A stretch of DNA of 5,616 nucleotides from an archaeon. GTDB lineage: Archaea; Micrarchaeota; Micrarchaeia; Anstonellales; Bilamarchaeaceae. Positions within the stretch are counted from its first letter, which is position 1; the number at the start of each line of letters is the position of its first letter. A program made the translations under genes and the position numbers. A model generated the notes under the pieces. That model was not told where the DNA came from and did not search any database. It saw only the letters and a list, made by a program, of their open reading frames with translations. Below are positions 1 through 4,255 of this stretch, one piece after another. The stretch spans positions 1 through 5,616 of the forward strand of contig JAGVPF010000123.1 of NCBI GenBank assembly GCA_020052325.1, written 5' to 3'.

Positions 1-143
1 GCGCTGACTTTGACGCTTTTCTCCTCGCCGCTGTCCAGGCGGGTCTTCGCCTCCGAGAGCGCCCTCCGGATGTTTTTCGGGATGCTCGTGTCGTTGACGA
101 GGTCGTCTAGCATGTCGCTTATCTGCCTGATGTCCATAGTCAT
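1..143 (-). CDS. UPF0147 family protein, 5' part only
   Basis: The frame starts at ATG 143 and runs off the left edge after 47 codons. The visible protein begins MTMDIRQISDMLDDLVNDT and continues with SIPKNIRRALSEAKTRLD. The pattern V-N-D-T-x-I-P-x-N-I-R-R-A followed by an alanine/glutamate-rich helix is the signature of the small archaeal UPF0147 family (usually about 85-95 residues), whose function is unknown to me. The start is supported by AGGTG at 153-149, which leaves 5 nt before ATG 143; a second in-frame ATG at 137 would leave 11 nt. The protein is predicted to be small, helical and soluble. It is the first gene after a possible promoter at 196-203, so it is probably not co-transcribed with the tRNA upstream. 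Family assignment is from recognition of the motif and only about half of the protein is visible. Confidence 0.85.
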   Translation of the reverse strand, partial: MTMDIRQISDMLDDLVNDTSIPKNIRRALSEAKTRLDSGEEKSVKVS

Positions 144-195
144 AGTCCCACCTGCCGCGATTGAAGAGGTATTGAATTGAATAAAGGGGAAAAGG

Positions 196-203
196 AATTT
201 AAA
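196..203 (-). promoter_or_regulatory. TATA-like box for the UPF0147 gene
   Basis: The minus strand reads TTTAAATT here, preceded by a C and followed by a pyrimidine-rich stretch. A start site about 25 nt downstream would fall near 173 and give a leader of roughly 30 nt containing the AGGTG ribosome binding site. This is inferred from sequence and spacing only. Confidence 0.4.
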
Positions 204-219
204 GATGATGAAGATGAAA

Positions 220-262
220 CGGGCCCGTTGTGAACTCGCTTCGCTCGTTCACTTCCTGCCCG
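220..262. other. Two-tier stem-loop
   Basis: CGGGC (220-224) can pair with GCCCG (258-262). After a symmetrical 5 x 5 nt internal loop, GTGAAC (230-235) pairs with GTTCAC (247-252). Inside are a 2 x 2 mismatch, a GC/GC pair and a 3-nt loop. Read on the minus strand, the 2 x 2 mismatch is GA opposite GA, which could form tandem G.A pairs. It lies in the gene-free stretch 144-411. It could be a structured leader or small RNA, or simply a palindrome. No box ACA follows the lower stem on either strand, so I do not call it an H/ACA guide RNA. Confidence 0.4.
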
Positions 263-311
263 AATCCCCTAAGCAAGGCTGATGCATGACGGGATAAAAA
301 AGAAAGGGAAT

Positions 312-351
312 CGGGCCCGGGGCTTCCATGGACTTTCAGTCCATGTGCCCC
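312..351. repeat. tRNA-end repeat joined to a stem-loop
   Basis: Positions 312-322 (CGGGCCCGGGG) repeat exactly the 11 bases at 412-422, which form the 3' acceptor and part of the T-stem of the tRNA-Arg. The copies are exactly 100 bp apart. GGGGC (319-323) pairs with GCCCC (347-351), enclosing a perfect 7-bp stem ATGGACT/AGTCCAT (328-334 with 338-344) and a 3-nt loop. The remaining palindrome CGGGCCCG also occurs at 220-227. There is no T-loop, so it is not a second tRNA. It may be a relic of duplication or integration at the tRNA end, or a structured trailer. Confidence 0.4.
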
Positions 352-360
352 ATGCCATAC

Positions 361-406
361 GGTGCTAATGCGCCGCCCATTTTCCCGAAAGGGAAAATCA
401 ATGGGC
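361..406. other. Pair of stem-loops next to the tRNA 3' end
   Basis: GGTGC/GCGCC (361-365 with 370-374, one G.U pair) forms a small hairpin with a TAAT loop. Immediately beside it GCCCAT (375-380) pairs with ATGGGC (401-406), and TTTCCC (381-386) pairs with GGGAAA (391-396) around a GAAA tetraloop, with four unpaired bases (397-400). In the direction of the tRNA transcript the second hairpin begins 5 nt after the mature 3' end, following TTTTC. It could mark the tRNA trailer for processing or termination. That role is inference; the pairing is read directly. Confidence 0.45.
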
Positions 407-447
407 GAAAACGGGCCCGGGGGGATTTGAACCCCCGACCTACAGCT

Positions 448-553
448 TTCCGCTTCCCAATGGAACGATGGTTCGTTCCATGGGCGCAGGGAACATTGGT
501 TCCCTAGCGTTTAGGAAAAAGCGGCCAAAAACTGGCTTGCTATTCCTAAATGG
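448..553 (-). other. tRNA-Arg intron 2, anticodon loop (37/38)
   Basis: This 106-nt segment lies between A37 (554) and A38 (447). Nearly all of it folds into three consecutive hairpins: 510-550 (TTTAGGAA/TTCCTAAA with an inner stem), 485-509 (AGGGAAC/GTTCCCT plus CGC/GCG) and 456-484 (TGGAACGA/TCGTTCCA plus CCC/GGG). For excision, exon bases CTTC (559-556) can pair perfectly with GAAG (456-453). The 3' side then has a 6-nt loop (452-447) instead of the 3-nt bulge of a strict bulge-helix-bulge, so the splice motif is relaxed. The position is canonical for archaeal tRNA introns. Confidence 0.75.
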
Positions 554-575
554 TAGAAGGCTGCCGCTCTATCCA

Positions 576-672
576 TTTCAGGCCATGCCTGAAAGACGTG
601 TCTTTCAGACACGGCAAGTTGCTCAAACTTTTCAGTTCCAAGTTTTTGATGAAACTTTTTCCTAAAAAGTTT
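576..672 (-). other. tRNA-Arg intron 1, D-loop
   Basis: Removing these 97 nt restores a 9-nt D-loop, AGGTGGATA. The segment begins exactly with a perfect 9-bp hairpin (AAACTTTTT/AAAAAGTTT, 652-672) and ends exactly with a perfect 8-bp hairpin (TTTCAGGC/GCCTGAAA, 576-594). Between them are a 7-bp stem (597-613) and a weaker 6-bp stem (625-645). For splicing, exon CAGG (676-673) can instead pair with intron CCTG (582-579), leaving AAA on both sides, so cutting within the A-runs is ambiguous. It could be a true archaeal intron or an inserted palindromic element that happens to be spliced. Confidence 0.65.
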
Positions 673-712
673 CCTGAGCTACGAGCCCATGCACAGAATA
701 AGATAAGCGGGG

Positions 713-722
713 AAATTAAAAA
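713..722 (-). promoter_or_regulatory. TATA-like box for tRNA-Arg
   Basis: The minus strand reads TTTTTAATTT, centred about 30 bp before the mature tRNA 5' end at 688. A start 25 nt downstream would leave a very short leader. It overlaps the last two codons and stop of the upstream acidic-protein gene, so promoter and coding sequence share bases. Confidence 0.45.
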
Positions 723-835
723 TTAACCGAAAAAAGGGAAAATGACTTGTCTTCGGTTTCCTCGTCGCCCCATTCCTCATCCTCGAAATCATCCTCGTCC
801 CATTCTTCCTGTTCATCCAAGGAGAGGGGGTTCAT
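716..835 (-). CDS. Small acidic protein, second of a tandem pair
   Basis: This 39-residue frame starts at ATG 835 and ends with TAA at 718-716. It begins MNPLSLDEQEEWDEDDF and aligns with the adjacent 28-residue protein without gaps at 17 of 28 positions, sharing M-x-P-L, D-E, WDEDD and a second Trp at residue 22. The last 11 residues (DKSFSLFSVNF) are not acidic and come from T-rich DNA that may also act as terminator and contains the tRNA TATA-like box. The frame stays open upstream to ATG 919 (67 aa), but that extension is only the out-of-frame reading of the neighbouring gene and is lysine/arginine-rich, so I choose 835. No GGTG site precedes it. The start lies 16 nt after the upstream stop, which suggests translational coupling. 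I do not recognise the family. The absence of cysteines, membrane segments or a signal peptide suggests a soluble, possibly disordered partner-binding protein. Confidence 0.55.
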   Translation of the reverse strand: MNPLSLDEQEEWDEDDFEDEEWGDEETEDKSFSLFSVNF

Positions 836-846
836 GGAATCGGCCC

Positions 847-861
847 GGAGGTTACTCCTCC
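847..861 (-). promoter_or_regulatory. Hairpin holding the stop codon between the acidic genes
   Basis: On the minus strand GGAGG (861-857) pairs with CCTCC (851-847), and the 5-nt loop AGTAA contains the TAA stop of the first acidic gene. A terminating ribosome would open this stem just before the second start at 835, a plausible arrangement for coupled translation. The structure is visible; the function is inferred. Confidence 0.3.
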
Positions 862-938
862 TCACCCTCTTCCCATTCCTCTTCTTCCGTGTCGTCTTCA
901 TCCCAGTCTTCTTCTTCATCCATTCTAAGCGGTTTCAT
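852..938 (-). CDS. Small acidic protein, first of a tandem pair
   Basis: This 28-residue frame starts at ATG 938 and stops at TAA 854-852. It begins MKPLRMDEEEDWDEDD and ends in a glutamate-rich tail with a second Trp at residue 22. Eighteen of 28 residues are Asp or Glu. The start is well supported by AGGTGG at 949-944, 5 nt upstream, the same arrangement as in front of the UPF0147 gene. Its similarity to the following frame (17 of 28 identical, no gaps) across a different reading frame argues that both are translated and arose by duplication. A TATA-like box lies at 979-986. It is too short for routine gene calling. The function is unknown: a highly acidic peptide with two tryptophans could bind a basic partner such as a ribosomal, polymerase or histone surface, but nothing in the window identifies one. 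Confidence 0.6.
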   Translation of the reverse strand: MKPLRMDEEEDWDEDDTEEEEWEEGEEE

Positions 939-943
939 GATAT

Positions 944-949
944 CCACCT
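944..949 (-). promoter_or_regulatory. Ribosome binding site of the first acidic gene
   Basis: AGGTGG on the minus strand is complementary to the archaeal 16S 3' end and ends 5 nt before ATG 938. It fixes the start of a gene that would otherwise be overlooked. Confidence 0.65.
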
Positions 950-978
950 AAGATTTGATGGGTATAGACGAAGGAAGG

Positions 979-987
979 CTTTTAAAC
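979..987. promoter_or_regulatory. Palindromic TATA-like box between divergent genes
   Basis: The sequence CTTTTAAAC contains the palindrome TTTAAA (981-986). On the minus strand it is well placed for the acidic genes (start site near 957). On the plus strand it could serve the phosphoribosyltransferase gene with a leader of about 33 nt. A second plus-strand candidate, TAAAAATC at 1014-1021, would put transcription start close to ATG 1041 and make that mRNA nearly leaderless, which fits the lack of a ribosome binding site there. Confidence 0.4.
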
Positions 988-1040
988 AGAGGCAAACGCC
1001 CCGGGCATAGGAGTAAAAATCTTCGACGTGTTCGGTTTTC

Positions 1041-1514
1041 ATGGACCTTTTGCGCATGAATTGGGAGGCGACAATCAGGCACTGCGAGGAGCTTGCCGGA
1101 AGAATCGGGAATTTCAAGCCGCAGATGATTATCGGCCTCTCAAGGGGCGGCCTGGTGCCGGCAAGGATAATGTCGGACATACTCGGAGTGAAGGATGTCG
1201 GCATCCTGGGCGTCACGTTCTACAAGGCCATGGGGAAGCCCTCGGACTTCCCGAGAATCACCCAGGAGCTCACGATGGACCTATCAGGCAAGCGCGTCCT
1301 GATTGTGGACGATGTGGCGGACACCGGGCGGAGCCTGATGGTGGCGAAGGACTATCTCCAGAGGAAGGGCGCAAAGGAGATAAAAATCGCCACAATCCAC
1401 TACAAGCCGAATTCGATTTTCAAGCCTGATTATTTCGTAGCTTCCACAACGGCGTGGATAGTGTACCCGTGGGAGCGCCACGAGATAGAGCGGGAGCTGG
1501 CCGGAAAGAAATAA
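1041..1514 (+). CDS. Purine phosphoribosyltransferase (hypoxanthine/xanthine-guanine type)
   Basis: This 157-residue type I phosphoribosyltransferase is predicted to transfer ribose-5-phosphate from PRPP to a purine base in cytoplasmic purine salvage. The PRPP-binding loop is VLIVDDVADTGRSL at residues 86-99, with the two acidic residues D90 and D91 and the D-T-G turn at 94-96. The pyrophosphate loop is GLSRGGLVPA at 32-41. The C-terminal WIVYPWE (139-145) resembles the base-recognition end of archaeal and Pyrococcus-type hypoxanthine/xanthine-guanine enzymes. The length is normal for that group. ATG 1041 is the first possible start after an in-frame stop at 1014; ATG 1056 is a shorter alternative. 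No ribosome binding site is visible, so the mRNA may be leaderless. It is divergent from the acidic genes and convergent with fttA, 13 nt apart. The exact base preference cannot be read from sequence. Confidence 0.88.
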   Translation: MDLLRMNWEATIRHCEELAGRIGNFKPQMIIGLSRGGLVPARIMSDILGVKDVGILGVTFYKAMGKPSDFPRITQELTMDLSGKRVLIVDDVADTGRSLMVAKDYLQRKGAKEIKIATIHYKPNSIFKPDYFVASTTAWIVYPWERHEIERELAGKK

Positions 1515-1519
1515 ACAGG

Positions 1520-1539
1520 AAAAAAGGCTATTTAAGCCT
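1520..1539 (-). terminator. Hairpin plus T-tract at the end of fttA
   Basis: On the minus strand AGGCT (1539-1535) pairs with AGCCT (1529-1525) around a TAAAT loop and is followed directly by T-residues to 1520. The fttA stop codon (1530-1528) lies within it. The same stem can form in the plus-strand transcript of the convergent gene. The layout resembles a bacterial intrinsic terminator; archaeal termination generally needs only the U-tract. Confidence 0.5.
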
Positions 1540-3423
1540 GACTGCTTCGAGGTCCGCAATCGCGCGCGACTCTTTGCGCATCATCATGCCTATCGAGCGG
1601 GCGAACTCCTCGGTCTTGCCCCAGTCGCCGTGCATCGTTATCACGCGCTCTGGGTTCGGCCGCAGGTTCTTGAGGTAAGCCATCAGCTGCGCCCTGTCCG
1701 AGTGGCCTGAGAAGCCCTCGCACGTCTCCACGCGCATGTTGATGTTGAGCGTCTTCATCTTCCCGTCGTCGCCGAGAATCGGCAGTTCCTTCATTCCGCG
1801 CTGGATTTTGCTGCCGAGCGAGAGCGCGCTCTGGTAGCCTACGAAAAGGAGCGCGTTGTTCGGGTCATCGGCCATGAGTTTCAGGTATTCGTACGAAGGG
1901 CCGCCCGTGAGCATGCCTGAAGGCGCCAGTATGATTGCAGGCTCACCATTTACGATTTCATCCCGGCTCATTCCCTTGGCCACCCGTATCAGGGGCGATT
2001 CGAAGGGGCTCCTGTCCGAGAGGATGCGCCTCTGGAGCTGCTCCCGCATGTATTCGGGATAAGCCGTGTGGATGGCCGATGCCTCCATGATCATGCCGTC
2101 GATGTATATCGGGATGTTGAAATCGGGCTCGCGCCTCGACATCTCCTCAAGGACAAGCAGCAGCTCCTGCGAACGGCCGACCGCGAAAACCGGAATCAGC
2201 ACCTTTCCGCGCTTTGCTATCGTCTCCTTGATTATCTGGAACAGGCGCTTCTCGCTGTCGAAGCGGTTGACCGATATGTCGTTCCTCCCCCCGTATGTGC
2301 TCTCGATGAAGAGCGTCTCCAAGCGGGGGAAATGCGTGGTCGCAGGGTCGAAAAGCCTTGTGAAGCCGAATTTCACATCGCCCGTGTAGACGAGGTTGTG
2401 CGCGCCCTCCCCGATGTGGAGGTGGACCGACGCCGAGCCGAGCATGTGGCCCGCGTTGTAGAGCGTCATCTTGATTTCCGGGGTGATGTCCACGACTTCC
2501 TCGTAATCGACAGTGATTGTGTTCCTCAGCTCCTTGTAGATGTCCTTTTTCGTGTAAGGCGGGTCGACGTCGAAGGCTTTCTTGCAGAGGTTCAGGTAGT
2601 CCTGCTGGAGGAGCACCATGAAATCCCGCGTCGGGGGCGTGCAATAGACCGGGCCGTCATAGCCGTATGCGAAGAGGTATGGCAAAAAGCCCATGTGGTC
2701 CATGTGCCCGTGGCTGATGACCACCGCGTCGATGTCTTCAAGCGAGAACCCCAGCATGTTGAGGTAGGGAAATGATTTCGTGGAGTCGCCCGTCGCCGGG
2801 TTGACGCCGACATCGATGAGCACTTTGGAGTTCGGGGTCTGGACAAGCAGGCACGAGCGCCCGACTTCGCGGAAGCCGCCCAGGGCAACTACGCGTATCC
2901 AGTCGCCGGCAGGCGAGGGCTGGCAGATTTTCTTGCCGATATTTACCAGGAACTTCTTCCTTTCTCCGGCCTCTAAGGCGTTGATTTTCCGGACGCCGTC
3001 CAGTGTTGCCGAAGGCATCGTGGGGGCACGCAGGGTCACGGGGGCCCAGTTCGTCCTCAGCATGATTTCCTTCAATATCGAGCCGCCCTTGCCTATGACA
3101 AGGCCGGGCTTTATCGCCTCGATGCGCACCTCGCACATCTCCGGCACGAACGTTATGCCCTTTATGTCCGCTTCCTTGGGAACAAGGGACTCTATCATGG
3201 CCTTGGCCTCTTCCACATTCATCAGGCTGGCCGGGTCCACGCGTATCGTGACCTTCTTCTTCAGCGCGCTGGCAAGTTCCTTGATGAGACGGTCATTCGA
3301 GTAGAACGCCTTGATGTTCTTTATGTAAATCACGGTGGCGAGCCCTTCCGGCTCGACCTTCGTGACCTCGCAGTCAGGAGGCATTATCTCTGAGATTTTC
3401 TTCACGATGTCCTTATAGTGCAA
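1528..3423 (-). CDS. fttA: Transcription termination factor / beta-CASP ribonuclease aCPSF1
   Basis: This 631-residue protein has the full archaeal FttA/aCPSF1 layout. It cleaves nascent RNA at U-rich sites behind RNA polymerase and terminates transcription, and is related to eukaryotic CPSF73. Residues 1-165 contain the two KH-like domains, with VIGKGG at 109-114. The metallo-beta-lactamase core has the zinc motif H238-G-H240-M-D242-H243, H326 in NAGHMLGS and D349 in YTGDVKF. The beta-CASP part carries E374 (FIESTYGG), H574 (SGHSD) and H598 (MHGD). All catalytic positions are present, and the length matches the family (about 630-650). The start is TTG 3423: GGTG at 3432-3429 lies 5 nt before it, and the N-terminus aligns with relatives as I remember them. 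psmB lies 96 nt upstream, an order also found in methanogens such as Methanocaldococcus. It could be co-transcribed with psmB or have its own weak promoter in the gap. Confidence 0.95.
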   Translation of the reverse strand: MHYKDIVKKISEIMPPDCEVTKVEPEGLATVIYIKNIKAFYSNDRLIKELASALKKKVTIRVDPASLMNVEEAKAMIESLVPKEADIKGITFVPEMCEVRIEAIKPGLVIGKGGSILKEIMLRTNWAPVTLRAPTMPSATLDGVRKINALEAGERKKFLVNIGKKICQPSPAGDWIRVVALGGFREVGRSCLLVQTPNSKVLIDVGVNPATGDSTKSFPYLNMLGFSLEDIDAVVISHGHMDHMGFLPYLFAYGYDGPVYCTPPTRDFMVLLQQDYLNLCKKAFDVDPPYTKKDIYKELRNTITVDYEEVVDITPEIKMTLYNAGHMLGSASVHLHIGEGAHNLVYTGDVKFGFTRLFDPATTHFPRLETLFIESTYGGRNDISVNRFDSEKRLFQIIKETIAKRGKVLIPVFAVGRSQELLLVLEEMSRREPDFNIPIYIDGMIMEASAIHTAYPEYMREQLQRRILSDRSPFESPLIRVAKGMSRDEIVNGEPAIILAPSGMLTGGPSYEYLKLMADDPNNALLFVGYQSALSLGSKIQRGMKELPILGDDGKMKTLNINMRVETCEGFSGHSDRAQLMAYLKNLRPNPERVITMHGDWGKTEEFARSIGMMMRKESRAIADLEAVRLK

Positions 3424-3428
3424 TAAAA

Positions 3429-3432
3429 CACC
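3429..3432 (-). promoter_or_regulatory. Ribosome binding site that fixes the TTG start of fttA
   Basis: GGTG (inside GGGGTG, 3434-3429) stands 5 nt before TTG 3423. No ATG in frame lies nearby before the conserved KH region begins, so this site supports the non-ATG start. Confidence 0.55.
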
Positions 3433-3477
3433 CCACTATCGTACATAGAGATTGCTTGAGGATAAAATGAAACAAAT

Positions 3478-3510
3478 GAAAAAGGGGATTGCCGGATTAA
3501 GAAAAAATGA
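3478..3510 (-). terminator. T-rich termination region after psmB
   Basis: Downstream of the psmB stop the minus strand carries a T6 run (3507-3502) and a T5 run (3483-3479) with no strong hairpin. Such oligo-T tracts are the usual archaeal terminator and the kind of site that FttA uses. A further T-rich patch (3470-3461, TCATTTTATC) could instead be the fttA promoter. This accounts for most of the 96-nt gap. Confidence 0.45.
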
Positions 3511-3519
3511 AAGACGGGT

Positions 3520-4152
3520 TTATGAGCTGAGGATTTTTGCGACGTCCTCTTTGTCCATGCGCTTGAAGCCGAGCTTCGTCACGGTGCAGAGGTCGACCCT
3601 CTCGCCGCTTGCGGCATCGCGCTTCATGGCCGCGCTCACGGCCTTTGCAGCCACCGGAAGGTTCACCGAGATGTCCTTATCCGGGACATAGAGCTCTTCC
3701 AGCACGCCGTATGCTATCGGGGAGCCGCTGCCTGTGGACGTGTATTTCTCTTCGGTTATGCCCCCCAGCATGTCAATCGAGAAAAGCCTGGGCCTCTCGT
3801 CAATCCCCCCAAGGAGGAGCTGCACGAAGAACGGGTAGTATTTGTACTGCGCGAGTATGTTGGCAAGAAGCGTCGCCGCGGCCTCGACCGTCGCGGGCTT
3901 CTCGTGCTTGAGTTCATAGAGCTTGAGTTCGGCATTCATCCACCGGATGAGCATCTGGGCATCGCCAACGCCACCGGCTATCGTCATGGCGATGCGGTCG
4001 CTGACCGGATACACCTTGTCGATGTCCTTGCTCGCAATGAGGTATCCCATCGTGGCACGCCTGTCGCTTGCCAGGACAATGCCATCCCTGCAGACCAGGC
4101 CCACCGTAGTGGTTCCTGTCTGGACGCCTTTTGCCTTTACGCTGTCATCCAT
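3520..4152 (-). CDS. psmB: Proteasome beta subunit (20S core, catalytic)
   Basis: This 210-residue precursor forms the two inner catalytic rings of the 20S proteasome, which degrades unfolded or targeted proteins in the cytoplasm. A 13-residue propeptide ends in QTG, and self-cleavage would expose Thr14 as the catalytic N-terminal Thr1 of TTTVG. Counting from there, the other active-site residues are in register: Asp17 = D30 (ASDRRAT), Lys33 = K46, Ser129 = S142 (GSGSP) and Asp166 = D179. The GGVGDAQ segment at 60-66 is also typical. The length is normal and nothing is missing. ATG 4152 is preceded by GTGAT (4160-4156) at short spacing and by a TATA-like box at 4203-4195. The alpha subunit and the regulatory ATPase are not in the window. 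It is followed by fttA on the same strand. Confidence 0.97.
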   Translation of the reverse strand: MDDSVKAKGVQTGTTTVGLVCRDGIVLASDRRATMGYLIASKDIDKVYPVSDRIAMTIAGGVGDAQMLIRWMNAELKLYELKHEKPATVEAAATLLANILAQYKYYPFFVQLLLGGIDERPRLFSIDMLGGITEEKYTSTGSGSPIAYGVLEELYVPDKDISVNLPVAAKAVSAAMKRDAASGERVDLCTVTKLGFKRMDKEDVAKILSS

Positions 4153-4194
4153 AATATCACGGGAGAACGAGTTGTAGACTGATGTAGACGAGAG

Positions 4195-4203
4195 TATTTA
4201 TAA
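4195..4203 (-). promoter_or_regulatory. TATA box of psmB
   Basis: TTATAAATA on the minus strand is close to the archaeal TATA consensus. A start site about 25 nt downstream falls near 4174, giving a leader of about 20 nt with the GTGAT ribosome binding site. It is the best-looking promoter in the window. Confidence 0.65.
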
Positions 4204-4224
4204 TACTGATTAAAACGGCACGCA

Positions 4225-4254
4225 AAGAAGGAAAAAAAATGAAAAAAGGAAGGC
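4225..4254 (-). terminator. Double T-tract terminator of the pilin gene
   Basis: Directly after the pilin stop the minus strand is nearly pure pyrimidine, with a T6 run (4247-4242) and a T8 run (4239-4232). No hairpin is needed in archaea. It separates the pilin transcript from the psmB promoter 20-30 nt further on. Confidence 0.6.
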
Positions 4255-4255
4255 T

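Larger units (their letters stand above)
412..688 (-). tRNA. tRNA-Arg(UCU) with two introns
   Basis: Three exons (688-673, 575-554, 447-412) join to a 74-nt tRNA. The acceptor GGGCTCG (688-682) pairs with CGGGCCC (419-413) with one G.U, and the discriminator is G412. TA follows as bases 8-9. The D-stem is GCTC/GAGC (679-676 with 569-566) and the loop carries GG at 574-573. The anticodon stem GCAGC (564-560) pairs with GCTGT (446-442), and the loop CTTCTA puts anticodon TCT at 557-555. The T-arm is GGGGG-TTCAAAT-CCCCC (436-420). The Levitt pair G15-C48 is present. CCA is not encoded. It decodes AGA/AGG, both used in the neighbouring genes. Two insertions must be removed: 97 nt in the D-loop and 106 nt at the usual archaeal site after base 37. 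A TATA-like box lies about 30 nt upstream. The identity is firm; the exact D-loop junction can shift by a few A residues. Confidence 0.9.

Noticed and set aside
220..262. H/ACA guide RNA with tandem G.A pairs on the minus strand
   Set aside because: The pocket-like internal loop is attractive, but no ACA or ANA box follows the lower stem at the required distance.
204..284. Box C/D guide RNA (GATGATGA at 204-211, CTGA near 279)
   Set aside because: The spacing is too long, a strong hairpin lies between the boxes, and the paired C'/D' boxes are not convincing.
328..344. Possible tRNA-Phe anticodon arm (ATGGA-CTGAAAG-TCCAT on the minus strand)
   Set aside because: The 7-nt loop would hold GAA, but there is no T-arm, D-stem or acceptor around it; the stem fits better as part of the 319-351 hairpin.
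468..665. 65-residue plus-strand frame
   Set aside because: It runs antisense through the tRNA exons and hairpin introns and has no protein-like features.
716..919. 67-residue frame on the minus strand
   Set aside because: Its first 28 codons are the out-of-frame reading of the upstream acidic gene; the real unit appears to start at 835.
742..1010. Serine/arginine/histidine-rich frames on the plus strand
   Set aside because: They are the antisense of GAA/GAC-rich acidic genes, low in complexity and without ribosome binding sites.
935..1216. 93-residue minus-strand frame
   Set aside because: It is antisense to the start of the phosphoribosyltransferase gene and crosses the divergent promoter region.
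2068..2775. 235-residue plus-strand frame inside fttA
   Set aside because: It is a long antisense shadow caused by GC-rich codons of fttA, with no recognisable domain and no start signal.
3452..3691. 79-residue plus-strand frame across the psmB/fttA gap
   Set aside because: Most of it is antisense to the conserved psmB C-terminus, and its start lies in the terminator/promoter gap.
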